Shown: positions 36,447-46,259, numbered from the stretch's first letter. The stretch: DNA of 64,000 nt from Maritimibacter sp. 55A14 (GCF_003122205.1 NZ_QEYE01000002.1:62001-126000), one strand, 5' to 3'. Program-made: numbers and translations. Notes: generated by a model from the letters alone, not told the origin.

Positions 36447-38282
36447 TCAAGACGCAGGCGGCTCCGGCTTGCCGTTCTCGGGACCGAGCGCGAAGAGCCG
36501 TGCCCCGTCGCCACCGCGTGGTTCGGCATCCGGTCCCAGAAGGCGAAGCTGGCCGGCTGGCGTGATCTCGGCCAGCGCCGTGGCGTCGGGCTGTTTCTCT
36601 CGCCAGTCCTCCAACGTGAATGCCTCGCTCAGCCCGGTGCGCCGCACCACTTCGCCCTTGCGCACGCGCGCGTCGAGATCGGCCAGTGTCTCGCCCCCGC
36701 CCAGCAGGCTGCCGCCGAGTGTCGGCGGCAGGGAATGGCGCTGGCTCTCGGTCCGGGCGCGCTTGAGCTGGAAGACATGCTCGCGGCCGAACTCCGGCGC
36801 CAGGTCGGTCGCCACGAGGGTGTTGTAGGCGTCGTTGTCGCTGGCCGCGATCACCGCCCCGTACTGCACCAGTTCGACCTTGTGCTCCGCGGCTTCCGAC
36901 AGGATATCGCCATAGAAGACCGGCAGCCCGGCCTCGCGCGCATCGCGCAGGTGCTGGTCGTTCGGGTCGGTCACCAGAACCGGCACCTCCTCGGCGTCGA
37001 GCGCGCGTCCCAGTGCCGCGGTGAACTGCCCGCCACCCACCAGGATCACGCCGGGAATGCGCGCCGAGGTCTGACCCAGCAGACGCGCCAGCGGAATCAG
37101 CGTGAAGCCGTGCAGGATCACGGTCACACCGACCAGCGCGAAGGCCAGCGGCACCAGCGCCGCCCCATCGGCCACGCCCAGCGCCACCAGCCGTTCGCCA
37201 AAGAGCCCGGCCACCGCGACGAGCACCACGCCGCGCGGGCCGGTCAGCGCGATCAGGAGCCGCTCGCGCCAAGGTAGATCGGTGCCCAGAAGCGCCGTCA
37301 GCACAGTGACGGGCCTGGCCAGCAGAACAACCGCGGCGATAAAGACCGCGGCCCGCCAATCCAGCCGCGCGAGCGCCTCGGGATCGAGCCCTGCGGCCAG
37401 CAAGACGAAGACGCCCGAGACGAGCAGGATCGTCGCATGTTCCTTGAAACGGTAGAGCTCGGTGAAGGAGGGCAGCCCGGCATTGGCTATGACCAGCCCC
37501 ATGACGGTCACGGCCAAGAGCCCGCTTTCATGAAGCACCGCGTCGGTCGCCGCGAATGTCACGAGCACCGCGGCGAAGAGTACGGGCACCTTCATGTATT
37601 CGGGCACCAGCGCGCGGCGGAAGGCCCGCGCCACGGTCCAGCCAGCCGCCGCGCCGCCCGCGCCCGCCACGGTGGTGCCGAAGGCCACATGGCCCAGCGC
37701 CGGGCCCAGCGCCTGCCCCGGCGCGCCCGTCGCCTCGACCAAAACGACAATCTGGAAGGCCAGCACTGCCGCCAACGCCCCGATCGGGTCGTTGACGATC
37801 GCCTCCCATTGCAGCAGTGCCGCCGGCCGGCGCGCCAGCCGCGCCTGACGCAAGAGCGGCGCGATCACCGTCGGGCCGGTGACGATCATTATGCCCCCGA
37901 AGACCGCCGAGGTCTCCCAGCCCAGCCCAGCCCCGTAGTGCAGCGTCAGCGCGGAGAGCAACCAGCCCAGCGGCGCGCCGATCAGCACCAGCCGCCGCAC
38001 GCCCTTGGCCGCGTCGCGCAGGCTCTCGAAATTCAGGGTGAGCCCGCCTTCGAAGAGGATGATCGCCACGGCGATGGCCACGAAGGGCTGCATCAGCGGG
38101 CCGATATCGCGGGCAGGGTCGAAAACACCCAGCACCGGCCCGACAACGAGCCCCGCCACCAGCATCAGCACGATTGCGGGCATCCTGAGCCGCCAGGCCA
38201 GCCATTGCGCGCCGACGCCCAGCAGCCCCACGAGCGCAATGCCGGTGACCGGGGAAAGCGCGCCGTCCGCGCCTGCTGCCAT
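36447..38282 (-). CDS. CPA1-type cation:proton antiporter with TrkA-N domain
   Basis: 611-aa NhaP-like antiporter: about 12-13 transmembrane helices in residues 10-400, with the ion-site motif [11 protein letters not shown], followed by a cytoplasmic TrkA-N/RCK nucleotide-binding domain (about 405-520; [32 protein letters not shown]). Likely exchanges Na+ or K+ for H+ under control of NAD(H) or similar. Start chosen at 38282, the first Met before the first helix; the frame upstream is a shadow of dgt. Inserted between dgt and argS, which are often adjacent in relatives. Confidence 0.9.
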   Translation of the reverse strand: MAAGADGALSPVTGIALVGLLGVGAQWLAWRLRMPAIVLMLVAGLVVGPVLGVFDPARDIGPLMQPFVAIAVAIILFEGGLTLNFESLRDAAKGVRRLVLIGAPLGWLLSALTLHYGAGLGWETSAVFGGIMIVTGPTVIAPLLRQARLARRPAALLQWEAIVNDPIGALAAVLAFQIVVLVEATGAPGQALGPALGHVAFGTTVAGAGGAAAGWTVARAFRRALVPEYMKVPVLFAAVLVTFAATDAVLHESGLLAVTVMGLVIANAGLPSFTELYRFKEHATILLVSGVFVLLAAGLDPEALARLDWRAAVFIAAVVLLARPVTVLTALLGTDLPWRERLLIALTGPRGVVLVAVAGLFGERLVALGVADGAALVPLAFALVGVTVILHGFTLIPLARLLGQTSARIPGVILVGGGQFTAALGRALDAEEVPVLVTDPNDQHLRDAREAGLPVFYGDILSEAAEHKVELVQYGAVIAASDNDAYNTLVATDLAPEFGREHVFQLKRARTESQRHSLPPTLGGSLLGGGETLADLDARVRKGEVVRRTGLSEAFTLEDWREKQPDATALAEITPAGQLRLLGPDAEPRGGDGARLFALGPENGKPEPPAS

Positions 38283-38350
38283 CTGCCCTGCCTTTCGGTT
38301 CCTGTCGCCTGGAGCCAATGTCGTCAAAGCCGCGCGGGCGCACAAGGGTC

Positions 38351-39505
38351 TTAGCCCGCCGCCCCCTCCGGGCCGCAGTGCCGGGCATGGGCCTGAAGCG
38401 CGAAGCGGTCGGTCATGCCGGCGATGTAGTCGGCCACCACGCGGGCCAGTTCGGTCCGGTCCCCGGCCGCGGCCACGTCGCGGCGCCATTGCGGCGGCAG
38501 CAGGTCCGGGCGCTCCATGTAGAGCGGGAAGAGATCCTGCACGACGCAGGTGACGCTGGCGCGCATCTCCACCACCTCGGGCGCGCGGTACATGCGCGAG
38601 AAGAGAAACTCGCGGATCGCGCCCAGATCCCGCCAGAGCCCGTCGGAGAAGCGGATCACCGGGCGGCCCAGAAGGCGCACATCTTCGGGACTCTCCGCGC
38701 CCGAGGCCGCGATCAGTCCGCGGCTGGTGTCGATCACATCGGCCACCATCACCCCGAAGACCCGGCGCAGTGCCTCGTGGCGGCGCCGCTGCGGCTCGAT
38801 CCCCGGATAACGGCGATCCACCTCGGTAAAACAGTAGCCGACGATGGGCAGCGCGCAAATCTCCTCCTCGGTGAAGAGTTCGGCATGCAGCCCGTCATGC
38901 AGGTCGTGGTTGTTGTAGGCGATGTCGTCGGAAATCGCGGCGACCTGCGCCTCCGCCCCGGCATGGGTGGCGAGTTCCAGATCGTGGATCGCGACATACT
39001 CGGCCAGCGCATAGGGCAGCGCGCCCGTGACGGGCCCGTTATGCTTGGCCAGCCCCTCCAGCGTCTCCCATGTCAGGTTCAGCCCGTCGAATTCCGCGTA
39101 ATGCCGCTCCAGCCGGGTGACGATGCGGATCGCCTGGGCATTGTGGTCGAAGCCGCCATAGGGCGCCATCAGCGCGGCCAGCGCGTCCTCGCCGGTATGG
39201 CCGAAGGGCGTGTGGCCCAGATCATGCGCCAGCGCCACAGCCTCGGTCAGTTCGCCGTTGAGCGCCAGCACCCGCGCGATGGTGCGCGCCACCTGCGCCA
39301 CCTCGATCGAATGGGTCAGGCGGGTGCGGAAATAGTCGCCCTCATGCTCGACGAAGACCTGCGTCTTGTGCTTGAGCCTGCGGAAGGCCGAGGAATGGAT
39401 GATCCGGTCGCGGTCGCGCTGGTACGGTGTGCGGAAGGCGCTCTCCTCCTCTGCGTGGAGCCGCCCGCGCGTTCTCGCGGGATCGCAGGCTATGGCCGCG
39501 TACAT
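38351..39505 (-). CDS. dgt: dGTP triphosphohydrolase-like HD protein
   Basis: HD-superfamily dNTPase, 384 aa. Metal ligands are visible in THSIEVAQ and HDLGHTPFGH (His-Asp pair about 110), and the N terminus has RDRDRIIHSSAFRRLKHKTQVF. Likely hydrolyses dNTPs to deoxynucleosides and triphosphate. The frame extends to an ATG at 39547, but that codon lies inside a TATATG sequence that could itself be the -10 box; ATG 39505 gives the family N terminus (YAAIACDPARTRGR). Divergent from the iscA-like gene. Confidence 0.9.
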   Translation of the reverse strand: MYAAIACDPARTRGRLHAEEESAFRTPYQRDRDRIIHSSAFRRLKHKTQVFVEHEGDYFRTRLTHSIEVAQVARTIARVLALNGELTEAVALAHDLGHTPFGHTGEDALAALMAPYGGFDHNAQAIRIVTRLERHYAEFDGLNLTWETLEGLAKHNGPVTGALPYALAEYVAIHDLELATHAGAEAQVAAISDDIAYNNHDLHDGLHAELFTEEEICALPIVGYCFTEVDRRYPGIEPQRRRHEALRRVFGVMVADVIDTSRGLIAASGAESPEDVRLLGRPVIRFSDGLWRDLGAIREFLFSRMYRAPEVVEMRASVTCVVQDLFPLYMERPDLLPPQWRRDVAAAGDRTELARVVADYIAGMTDRFALQAHARHCGPEGAAG

Positions 39506-39588
39506 CCGATGATCCGCCCGTTCTTGTCGTCTGTCCCTGTGGCACATATATTCGAAGCAGTTGACGGACGAAACGGGAAACCACGCCG

Positions 39589-39921
39589 ATGCAGATGAGC
39601 CTGCCGCCGAAAGTGACGGATCGTGCCTTTGCGCGCCTGGCGGAAATCAATGCCGATGCCGAGACCCCGCAGGCGCTGCGCGTCGCGGTCGAGGGCGGCG
39701 GCTGTTCGGGGTTTCAGTACGCGATCGAGCTCGACAGCCCCGCCGACGAGGATCTCGTGCTGGAAAAGGACGGCCAGAAAGTGGTCGTGGACAGCGTCTC
39801 GCTGCCCTTCCTGGCCGACGCGGTGATTGACTTCACCGAGGAACTGATCGGCGCGCGTTTCACCATCGAAAACCCCAACGCCTCGTCCAGTTGCGGCTGC
39901 GGAACGAGCTTCTCGATCTAG
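39589..39921 (+). CDS. erpA: A-type Fe-S cluster carrier (IscA/ErpA family)
   Basis: 110-aa HesB-domain protein with the three conserved cysteines Cys39 (GGGCSGFQY), Cys102 and Cys104 (SSCGCGTSFSI). Delivers Fe-S clusters to apo-proteins. The stand-alone location away from an isc/suf operon fits ErpA. A second Met at codon 3 is an alternative start; neither has a strong ribosome-binding site. Confidence 0.9.
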   Translation: MQMSLPPKVTDRAFARLAEINADAETPQALRVAVEGGGCSGFQYAIELDSPADEDLVLEKDGQKVVVDSVSLPFLADAVIDFTEELIGARFTIENPNASSSCGCGTSFSI

Positions 39922-39984
39922 GCACGGGCCACGCAGCGCGGGCGGGTATGGGCATCGCAAACCGGAACCGGAGGTCCAAGCGCC

Positions 39985-40362
39985 ATGATGAAGATCGAAC
40001 GTGAAGATGACGGACTGATCCGTGTCGAGATCGGCGGCAAGATCGACGCCACGGATATGCGCGCGGGCATCGAGGAGTTGCTGCGCCTTGCCGAGGACAC
40101 AGGGAAGATGCGCTTGCTCTACCGCATCACGGATATCCAGATTCCCACGGCCGAGGCCATCGGGGTGGAGTTCAGCTACCTGCCCCGCCTCTTCGGGCTG
40201 ATCTCGAAATTCGACCGGGTCGCGTTGCTCGCCAACCAGGCCTGGGTGCGCAACGCCGCCAAGGTGGAAAGCGCCCTGATACCGGGCCTCAGGATCGAGA
40301 TATTCGATCCCGGCGACGAGGCCGGCGCGCGCGCCTGGCTATCCGCGACGGCAGAGGCCTGA
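39985..40362 (+). CDS. SpoIIAA-like (STAS-fold) protein
   Basis: 125-aa protein of the SpoIIAA-like family: beta strand IRVEIGGKIDATDMRAGIEELLRLAE at the N terminus, then MRLLYRITDIQIPTAEAI and FDRVALLANQAWVRNAA. STAS-type alpha/beta fold, cytoplasmic; partners unknown (no anti-sigma or sulfate-transport gene nearby). GGAGG lies 10 nt before the first of two adjacent ATGs. Confidence 0.8.
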   Translation: MMKIEREDDGLIRVEIGGKIDATDMRAGIEELLRLAEDTGKMRLLYRITDIQIPTAEAIGVEFSYLPRLFGLISKFDRVALLANQAWVRNAAKVESALIPGLRIEIFDPGDEAGARAWLSATAEA

Positions 40363-40415
40363 ACGCTCGCGACACGGCGGCAGACAAGCGCGTCGGCGGC
40401 GGTTAGGCTATCGCG

Positions 40416-41630
40416 GTGACCAACCGGACGACCATTGCGATGCGCGACGAAGGCCTGCCCTTTCTCGATCTGGCCGCCCCCGGCTTCTCCACCCGCTCGC
40501 CCGCCGTGGCGGAGGCACGCGCGGCGCATTGGTGCGCGCGCACGCCCTTCGGGCTGGCGGTGCTACGCCACACGCAGGCGGGGCGGCTGCTGCGCGACCG
40601 GCGGCTCCGGCAGGGCAGCCATGCCTGGCCCGCGGTGATCGGGCTCGAGGGCAGTTTCGCTTCGTTCTGGCGGCGCAGCGTCATCGGGCAGGAGGGCACC
40701 GCGCATCGCCGCCTGCGCGACCTGGCCGTGCCGGTGCTGACGCCGGATTTCGTCGCCGGGCTGGAGCCCGCCTTCACCCGCATCGCGCGCGATCTGGCCG
40801 CGCCGCTGGCCGCGTCCGGCGGAGGCGAGTTCATGTCGGCCTTTTCCACGCCTTTCGCGGGCCGGGCGATCTGCGCGCTGATGGGGCTGCCGGATGCCGA
40901 CTGGCCCCGGATCGCGGACGACGCGATCGACCTGGGGCTTGCGATGGGCGTGGATGGCGGACGCCACGCCGCGCGCATCAACGCCGCCTGCGACCGGCTC
41001 ATGGAGGTGGCCGACGGTCTGGCCGCGGCGGCCCGTGCGGGGCGCGCGCCCCGGAGCTACCCCTCCCGGATCGTCGCGCGGTTCGACGCTGCGGGCGACC
41101 TGCCGGAAGAGGCGCTGCGCGACATGATCGTGATCTCGATCTTCGGGGGCGTGGACACGACCCGCGCGCAACTCGGCTTCGCGATGGCGCTTTTCGCCGA
41201 TCATCCCCGGCAATGGGACATGATGCGCACCGATCCCGCGCTGATCCCCGCCGCGATCGAGGAGGCGATCCGCACCCGACCGACCACCACATGGGCCACG
41301 CGCGAGGCGCTGGAGGATTTCGAGATCGACGGTCAGAACGTGCGCCGGGGCGAGACGCTGCACATCCTCGTGCATGCCAGTGCCCGCGACCCGGCGGTGG
41401 ATGACGGATCGGGCTTCGACATCACCCGCCCGCGCAAGGTCCATTTCGGCTTCGGCGGCGGCGCGCATCACTGCATCGGCCATCTGGTGGCGCGCAGCGA
41501 CATGGCCGCGGCGCTGGGCGTGCTGTCGGAGACGTTCGCCGGGATCGGCTGGGCGGGCGAGCCGGAGTTCCTGCCCGACAGCGGCAACACTGCGCCCCGG
41601 TGCCTGCCGCTGGCGCTGCGCCCCGCCTGA
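40416..41630 (+). CDS. cytochrome P450
   Basis: 404-aa bacterial class I P450. Heme-binding loop FGFGGGAHHCIGHLVAR with thiolate ligand Cys353; K-helix ExxR in EEAIRTRP (about 284-291); I-helix oxygen-activation segment GGVDTTRAQ (about 244-252). Cytoplasmic, no membrane anchor. No ferredoxin or reductase gene adjoins it, so redox partner and substrate are unknown. The annotated start is GTG at 40416; an ATG eight codons later (40440) is an alternative. Confidence 0.9.
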   Translation: MTNRTTIAMRDEGLPFLDLAAPGFSTRSPAVAEARAAHWCARTPFGLAVLRHTQAGRLLRDRRLRQGSHAWPAVIGLEGSFASFWRRSVIGQEGTAHRRLRDLAVPVLTPDFVAGLEPAFTRIARDLAAPLAASGGGEFMSAFSTPFAGRAICALMGLPDADWPRIADDAIDLGLAMGVDGGRHAARINAACDRLMEVADGLAAAARAGRAPRSYPSRIVARFDAAGDLPEEALRDMIVISIFGGVDTTRAQLGFAMALFADHPRQWDMMRTDPALIPAAIEEAIRTRPTTTWATREALEDFEIDGQNVRRGETLHILVHASARDPAVDDGSGFDITRPRKVHFGFGGGAHHCIGHLVARSDMAAALGVLSETFAGIGWAGEPEFLPDSGNTAPRCLPLALRPA

Positions 41631-41692
41631 CCGCCCGCGCGGCGCTTGCCCTTCGCCCCGGCATCGGTCAGAACGGGCGCAGGAGGCCCGAC

Positions 41693-42472
41693 ATGCAGAT
41701 CGCCACATTCAACATCAACGGCATCAAGGCGCGGATCGAGACACTGCTGGCCTGGCTCGACGACGCGGCCCCCGACGTGGCGGTGCTTCAGGAGATCAAG
41801 TCGGCCGACGACGCCTTCCCCCGCGGGATGATCGAGGACAAGGGATACACCGTCGAGATCCACGGCCAGAAGGGTTTCAACGGCGTGGCGATCCTGTCGA
41901 AGCTGCCGCTGGAGGATGTAACCCGCGGCCTGCCAGGCGACGACGGCGACGAACAGGCCCGCTGGATCGAGGCCACGGTGATGGGCGCGCGGCCGGTGCG
42001 GGTGTGCGGGCTCTACCTTCCCAACGGCAACCCCGCGCCGGGGCCGAAATACGACTACAAGCTGAATTGGATGGACCGGCTCCGGGCGCGCGCGCAGGCG
42101 CTGCTGGCGGCCGAGGAACCGGCACTGATGGCCGGCGACTACAACGTGATCCCGCAGGCCGAGGACGCCGCACGGCCGGAAAAATGGGAGGAGGACGCGC
42201 TCTTTCTCTATGACACGCGCGCGGCCTTTCGGCGCATCCTGAATCTGGGGTTCACCGACGCGTTCCGCGCAGTGGAGCCCGCGCCGGGGCATTACAGTTT
42301 CTGGGACTACCAGCGCGGCGCATGGGACCGGAACGACGGCATCCGCATCGACCATGTCCTGATGACGCCGCAATGCGCCGATCTGCTGACCGGCGCCCGG
42401 ATCGAGCGCGATCTGCGCGGGCGCGAGAAACCCTCCGACCATGTGCCGGTCTGGGTGGAGATGGACGCCTGA
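41693..42472 (+). CDS. xth: exodeoxyribonuclease III
   Basis: 259-aa AP endonuclease/3'-exonuclease of base excision repair. Family motifs: ATFNINGIKAR, QEIKSADDAFP (metal Glu), LYLPNGNP, GDYNVIP and the C-terminal SDHVPVWVE (catalytic His). The ATG at 41693 has AGGAGG 6 nt upstream; the frame upstream overlaps the P450 gene. Confidence 0.95.
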   Translation: MQIATFNINGIKARIETLLAWLDDAAPDVAVLQEIKSADDAFPRGMIEDKGYTVEIHGQKGFNGVAILSKLPLEDVTRGLPGDDGDEQARWIEATVMGARPVRVCGLYLPNGNPAPGPKYDYKLNWMDRLRARAQALLAAEEPALMAGDYNVIPQAEDAARPEKWEEDALFLYDTRAAFRRILNLGFTDAFRAVEPAPGHYSFWDYQRGAWDRNDGIRIDHVLMTPQCADLLTGARIERDLRGREKPSDHVPVWVEMDA

Positions 42473-42546
42473 CCCGGCGGCGGTCAACGATTTCTTAACG
42501 GCTCTGGTTTCTGCTCTCCCGCGCGTGACCGCGCGCTGGAGGGCGG

Positions 42547-44515
42547 ATGCAACACAGGTCGGCAGCGGATCGGCGCGAGGATCGCCTCGCCGAACTCAAC
42601 CGGAAATACTCCGCACCCGGCCGGATGGAACGGTTCTGCGCCGGGCGGCTGCGCCTCCTGTGGCTGCGCATCGCCTACGAGATCGTGGGCGGGCTGCTGA
42701 TGGCCTGGATCGTCTCGCTGGGTACAGGCGCGCTGACCTTGGCCGTCGCGCTGGCGGGCGAACTGGGCGAAACCGCCGTCTTGATCCATGTGAACAGGCA
42801 AGCCCGCTTCCATGAGGAACCGCGGCGCTGCGGGTGCTGGCTGACCGCTGGTTCGGTCCTCTGGTCGTTCGGCATATCCGGCGCGGTCTTCGTGATGTGG
42901 AGCGCAGGCGGGCAGGAAACATGGATCCTCGCCCTGACATTCCTGGCCGCGGCCACGATCAACGGCCATCTCGTGGGCAAACTCCACCGGCAGTCGCTCT
43001 TCGTCAAACACGTGATCTTCACCGGCACGCTGGGCGGGCTCTTCGTCTATGAGTTCCTGAGCGCGCCGGTGCCCACCACGGAAATCCTGATCCACCTCTT
43101 CTCCAGCGTCATCCTCACCGGAACGTTTTTCGGGCTCTTCTACCGGCTGCACCTTCAGAACGACAAACGCCACCACGCCGAGCATGACCTGATCGCCGCC
43201 AATATCGCGCAGGAGGAGATGAACGAGGAATTGCAGCGCTCGCAAGACGATCTGCGGCGGCGCGCGCTGGAAGCCCGCGATCTGGCGCGCAAGGCCGAGG
43301 CCGCGAGCGTCGCCAAGTCCGAATTCCTGGCCACGATGAGCCACGAGATCCGCACCCCGATGAACGGGATAGATGAACGGGATAATCGCGATGGCCGAAC
43401 TGATGCGGCGCAGCCCCCTCACCCCCGAACAGGCCGACCTGCTGGAAACGATCGACCGTTCCGGCAGCGCACTGATGCATATCATCAACGACGTGCTGGA
43501 CTTCTCGGGGATCGAGGCCGGGCACCTGCAGATAGAAGCGGCCCCCTTCAACCTGTCCGCGACGCTGCGCGACGTGGGCCGGATCATCGGCCCGCTTGCC
43601 GCCGAGAAGGGGCTGGACTTCGACTGCGGTGCGCCGCCCGCGCAGTTGCCGCTGCTGATGGGCGATGCCGGACGGCTGCGCCAGATCCTGATCAACCTGA
43701 CGGGCAACGCGGTGAAATTCACCGAGGCCGGGTCCGTCAGCCTGCGCGTGGTCCGCGAGGACGGCGCCCAAAGCGCAGCGGTGGCCTTCTGCGTGACCGA
43801 CACCGGTGCCGGGATCGCCCCTCAGGACAAGGCGCGCATTTTCGAGCCTTTCGAACAGGTGGACGGCAAGCTTACCCGGCGCCACGGCGGCACCGGGCTG
43901 GGGCTGGCCATTTCCCGCAGGCTCGCACGGGCGATGGGCGGCGATATCGAACTGACCTCGACGCCGGGCGCGGGCAGCAGCTTCTGGCTCACACTCCCGT
44001 TGCGGGCCGCGCCTCGCGCCGCGACCGCGCGGCATCCGGCCCCGCGAACCGTCCCGGCTGTGGATGGCGCGGCGGTGGCGGACGGCGCACTGGCCGGGGT
44101 CACGATCCTGGCGGCCGAGGACAACGCGACCAACAGGCTGATCCTGCGCAAGATGCTGGAAGACACCGGGGCGGCGCTGCACCTGGCCCGCGACGGGGTC
44201 GAAGCGGTGGACCTCTTTTCCCGCCTTCGCCCCGACCTGGTGCTGATGGACATGTCGATGCCGCGCCGCAACGGGCTGGACGCCACCGCCCATATCCGCG
44301 GCATCGAGGCCGCGCGGGGCTGGCCGCGCTGCTCGGTCCTGGCGCTGACCGCCAACGCCTTCGCCGAGGATCGCGTGCAATGCGGGGCCGCTGGTATGGA
44401 CGGTTTCCTGATCAAGCCGATCCGGCGTGCCGATCTGCTGGACGCGCTCGCCGGCGCGCTGCGCCCTGGCCCGGCGGCACCGGCCGTTCAGGGCCGCGTC
44501 ACGTCCTCGCCATAA
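42547..44515 (+). pseudogene. hybrid sensor histidine kinase, frame broken by a 13-bp tandem duplication
   Basis: Reading frame 1 (from ATG 42547, GGAGGG upstream) encodes about six transmembrane helices (residues 35-205), a coiled coil (210-250) and the H-box ATMSHEIRTPMNG with His266. At 43359-43384 the 13-mer GATGAACGGGATA occurs twice in tandem, shifting the frame directly after the H-box. From 43373 the +1 frame resumes with MNGIIAMAELM and encodes the rest: N-box (NLTGNAVKF), DTGAGI, GGTGLGL of the ATPase domain and a receiver domain with phospho-acceptor in VLMDMSMP. Removing one copy restores a 651-aa kinase (His266, Asp564). As given, frame 1 runs on as nonsense; frame 2 alone would lack His. 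Could be a real lesion, phase variation or a sequencing error. Confidence 0.85.
43359..43384 (+). repeat. 13-bp perfect tandem duplication inside a histidine kinase gene
   Basis: Two abutting copies of GATGAACGGGATA (43359-43371 and 43372-43384). The unit encodes the MNGI motif that follows the phosphorylated His, and its length is not a multiple of three. Confidence 0.98.
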
Positions 44516-45642
44516 ACCCAGTCGAACTGGCCCAGCGCAAATCCCGGCATCACCGCACCGCCCAGCCGCATCGCCGCATGCGTCGCGCGTCGGCCCAGCG
44601 GATTCGACAGGTGGTAGACCCGCGCGTTGCGGTTGGCGGCATCCACGACCCGGCTCACCCGCGGTACCCGCGCCGCCTGATAGGCCGCCAGCGCCGCCGC
44701 GCGGTCGCCGCCCGCGGCGCCCAGCGCCTTGGCCAGCACCCATGCGTCTTCAAGCGCCATGTTCGCCCCCTGCGCCAGGAAGGGCAGCGTCGGATGAGCG
44801 GCGTCGCCCAGGATTGCGATGCCGTCACCATGCCAGCGCCGCGCCACCTCGTGCCGGAAGAGGCCCCAGACATAGACCTCCCGCGCGCGCTCCAGCCAGG
44901 TGCGCAACTCCGGCGCGAAGTCCGCAAACGCCTCGCGCAGCGTTTCGGGGTCGTCGCGGTGGCTCCAGCCCTCGGCGACCCAGCTGTGGCGTTCCTCCAC
45001 CGCGACGATGTTGAGCGCCCGTCCGCCGCGCACCGGATAGGTGACGGCATGGCGTCCCGGCCCCAGCCAGACCTGCGCCACGGGCGGTGGCGCCTCGGCC
45101 GGATCGGTGGGTACCAGCATCCGCCAGGCCACCTGGCCGGTGAAAAAGGGCTCGGCCTCGCCATTGAGCGCCGCGCGCATGGCCGAGCGCAGCCCGTCGG
45201 CGCCGATCACCATCCCGCCGGAGTGCGCCAGCGCCTCCTCCGGCGACAGTTCCAGTCCAAGATCGAAGCGCACCCCGGCGGCGTCGGCGGCTTCGGCCAG
45301 GATGGTGATCAGATCCGCCCGGTGCAGGAAGACGTAAGGGTGCGGGTTGGAATGCCGGCGCCGGTCGAAATCGAGCCGCAGCACCCCGGCACCGGCGCGG
45401 TAGTCGCGCAGACGTACGCCCTCGGCCCGAACACCGCGCGCCAGGCAGGCCTTCTCCAGCCCCAGCGCGGCCAGCACGGCCATGCCGTTGGGGGTGATCT
45501 GGATGCCCGCGCCGACCTCGCTGATCGCCTCGGCCTTCTCGGCCACGCGCACCGCCGCCCCGGCCCGCGCCAGCGCCGTGGCCACGGCCAGCCCGGCGAT
45601 CCCGGCCCCGACGACGGTGAAATCCTGCCCTGCCAGCGTCAT
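44488..45642 (-). CDS. FAD-dependent aromatic hydroxylase (salicylate/3-hydroxybenzoate 6-hydroxylase type)
   Basis: 384-aa group A flavin monooxygenase: VVGAGIAGLAVATALARAGA (about 11-30), the ISEVGAGIQITPNGMAVL segment (about 43-60), DG motif VIGADGLRS and GD motif ILGDAAHPTLPFLAQGANMALEDA. These features fit the salicylate hydroxylase/3-hydroxybenzoate 6-hydroxylase branch. No aromatic ring-cleavage genes adjoin, so the substrate is open. ATG 45642 (AGGGG upstream). The 3' end overlaps the kinase gene convergently by 28 nt. Confidence 0.88.
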   Translation of the reverse strand: MTLAGQDFTVVGAGIAGLAVATALARAGAAVRVAEKAEAISEVGAGIQITPNGMAVLAALGLEKACLARGVRAEGVRLRDYRAGAGVLRLDFDRRRHSNPHPYVFLHRADLITILAEAADAAGVRFDLGLELSPEEALAHSGGMVIGADGLRSAMRAALNGEAEPFFTGQVAWRMLVPTDPAEAPPPVAQVWLGPGRHAVTYPVRGGRALNIVAVEERHSWVAEGWSHRDDPETLREAFADFAPELRTWLERAREVYVWGLFRHEVARRWHGDGIAILGDAAHPTLPFLAQGANMALEDAWVLAKALGAAGGDRAAALAAYQAARVPRVSRVVDAANRNARVYHLSNPLGRRATHAAMRLGGAVMPGFALGQFDWVYGEDVTRP

Positions 45643-45657
45643 TGCATCCCCTTCACG

Positions 45658-45690
45658 AAAAGGCACCGGGACATACCTGCCCCGGTGCCT
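45658..45690 (-). terminator. intrinsic terminator of dksA
   Basis: Minus-strand hairpin with perfect 10-bp arms (45690-45681 and 45670-45661, AGGCACCGGG/CCCGGTGCCT), 10-nt loop, followed by TTT. Located 28 nt after the dksA stop and just before the hydroxylase ATG, so it separates the two genes. Confidence 0.8.
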
Positions 45691-45718
45691 GTTCTGTCAC
45701 GCCCTGCATTCGCCACGG

Positions 45719-46141
45719 TCAGTCGTCGCGATGCACCTTCTCGCGCCGTTCGTGGCGTTCCTGCGCCTCCAGGCTCAGCGTCGCGATCGGGCGGGCGTCG
45801 AGACGCTTGAGCGAGATCGGCTCGCCCGTCTCTTCGCAATAGCCGTACTCGCCTTCCTCGATCCGGCGCAGCGCGGCGTCGATCTTGGCCACGAGCTTGC
45901 GCTGCCGGTCGCGGGTGCGAAGCTCCAGCGCGCGGTCGGTTTCCTCCGACGCGCGGTCGGCGATATCGGGGATATTGCGGGTGCCTTCCTGCATTCCCTC
46001 GATCGTGTCGCGGCTGTCTTCCAGAAGGTCGGCCTTCCAGTCGAGCAGCTTGCGGCGGAAATACTCCACCTGTCGGGGGTTCATGAACGGCTCATCCTCA
46101 GCCGGACGATAATCGTCAGGCAAGAATACCTCTGCTTTCAT
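45719..46141 (-). CDS. dksA: RNA polymerase-binding transcription factor DksA
   Basis: 140-aa DksA: N-terminal MKAEVFLPDDYRPAEDEPFM, long coiled coil (about 25-100) with the tip segment around DIADRASEETDRALELRTRDR, and a degenerate zinc finger GYCEETGEPISLKRLDARPIATLSLEAQERHE that keeps one of the four classical cysteines. Such variants are known in Rhodobacter and still act on RNA polymerase with ppGpp. The frame continues upstream; an ATG at 46186 with a strong GGAGGTG site would add 15 residues and cannot be excluded. Divergent from moxR. Confidence 0.92.
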   Translation of the reverse strand: MKAEVFLPDDYRPAEDEPFMNPRQVEYFRRKLLDWKADLLEDSRDTIEGMQEGTRNIPDIADRASEETDRALELRTRDRQRKLVAKIDAALRRIEEGEYGYCEETGEPISLKRLDARPIATLSLEAQERHERREKVHRDD

Positions 46142-46259
46142 TGTGTTTTGCTCCACGTCGTGAAGACGGCGGTCTGCGATTTCCATCGTCGTCACCTCCA
46201 CTCAACGAGGCCTCGCTTAAAGGATCGCGGGCGGTTTGTCACCCCCGGATCAGCATCCC

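Noticed and set aside
36400-37359. N-terminal extension of arginyl-tRNA synthetase to about 900 aa
   Set aside because: The extra residues are a shadow of the antiporter gene on the same strand, and ATG 36399 gives the family N terminus.
38283-38858. N-terminal extension of the antiporter to about 800 aa
   Set aside because: It overlaps dgt in another frame and is Arg/Gly-rich shadow sequence without membrane segments.
43385-45810. Continuation of the kinase frame to give a 1087-aa protein
   Set aside because: After the duplication this frame is out of register with the kinase motifs and then runs antisense across the hydroxylase gene; it is a GC-driven open frame, not a fused domain.
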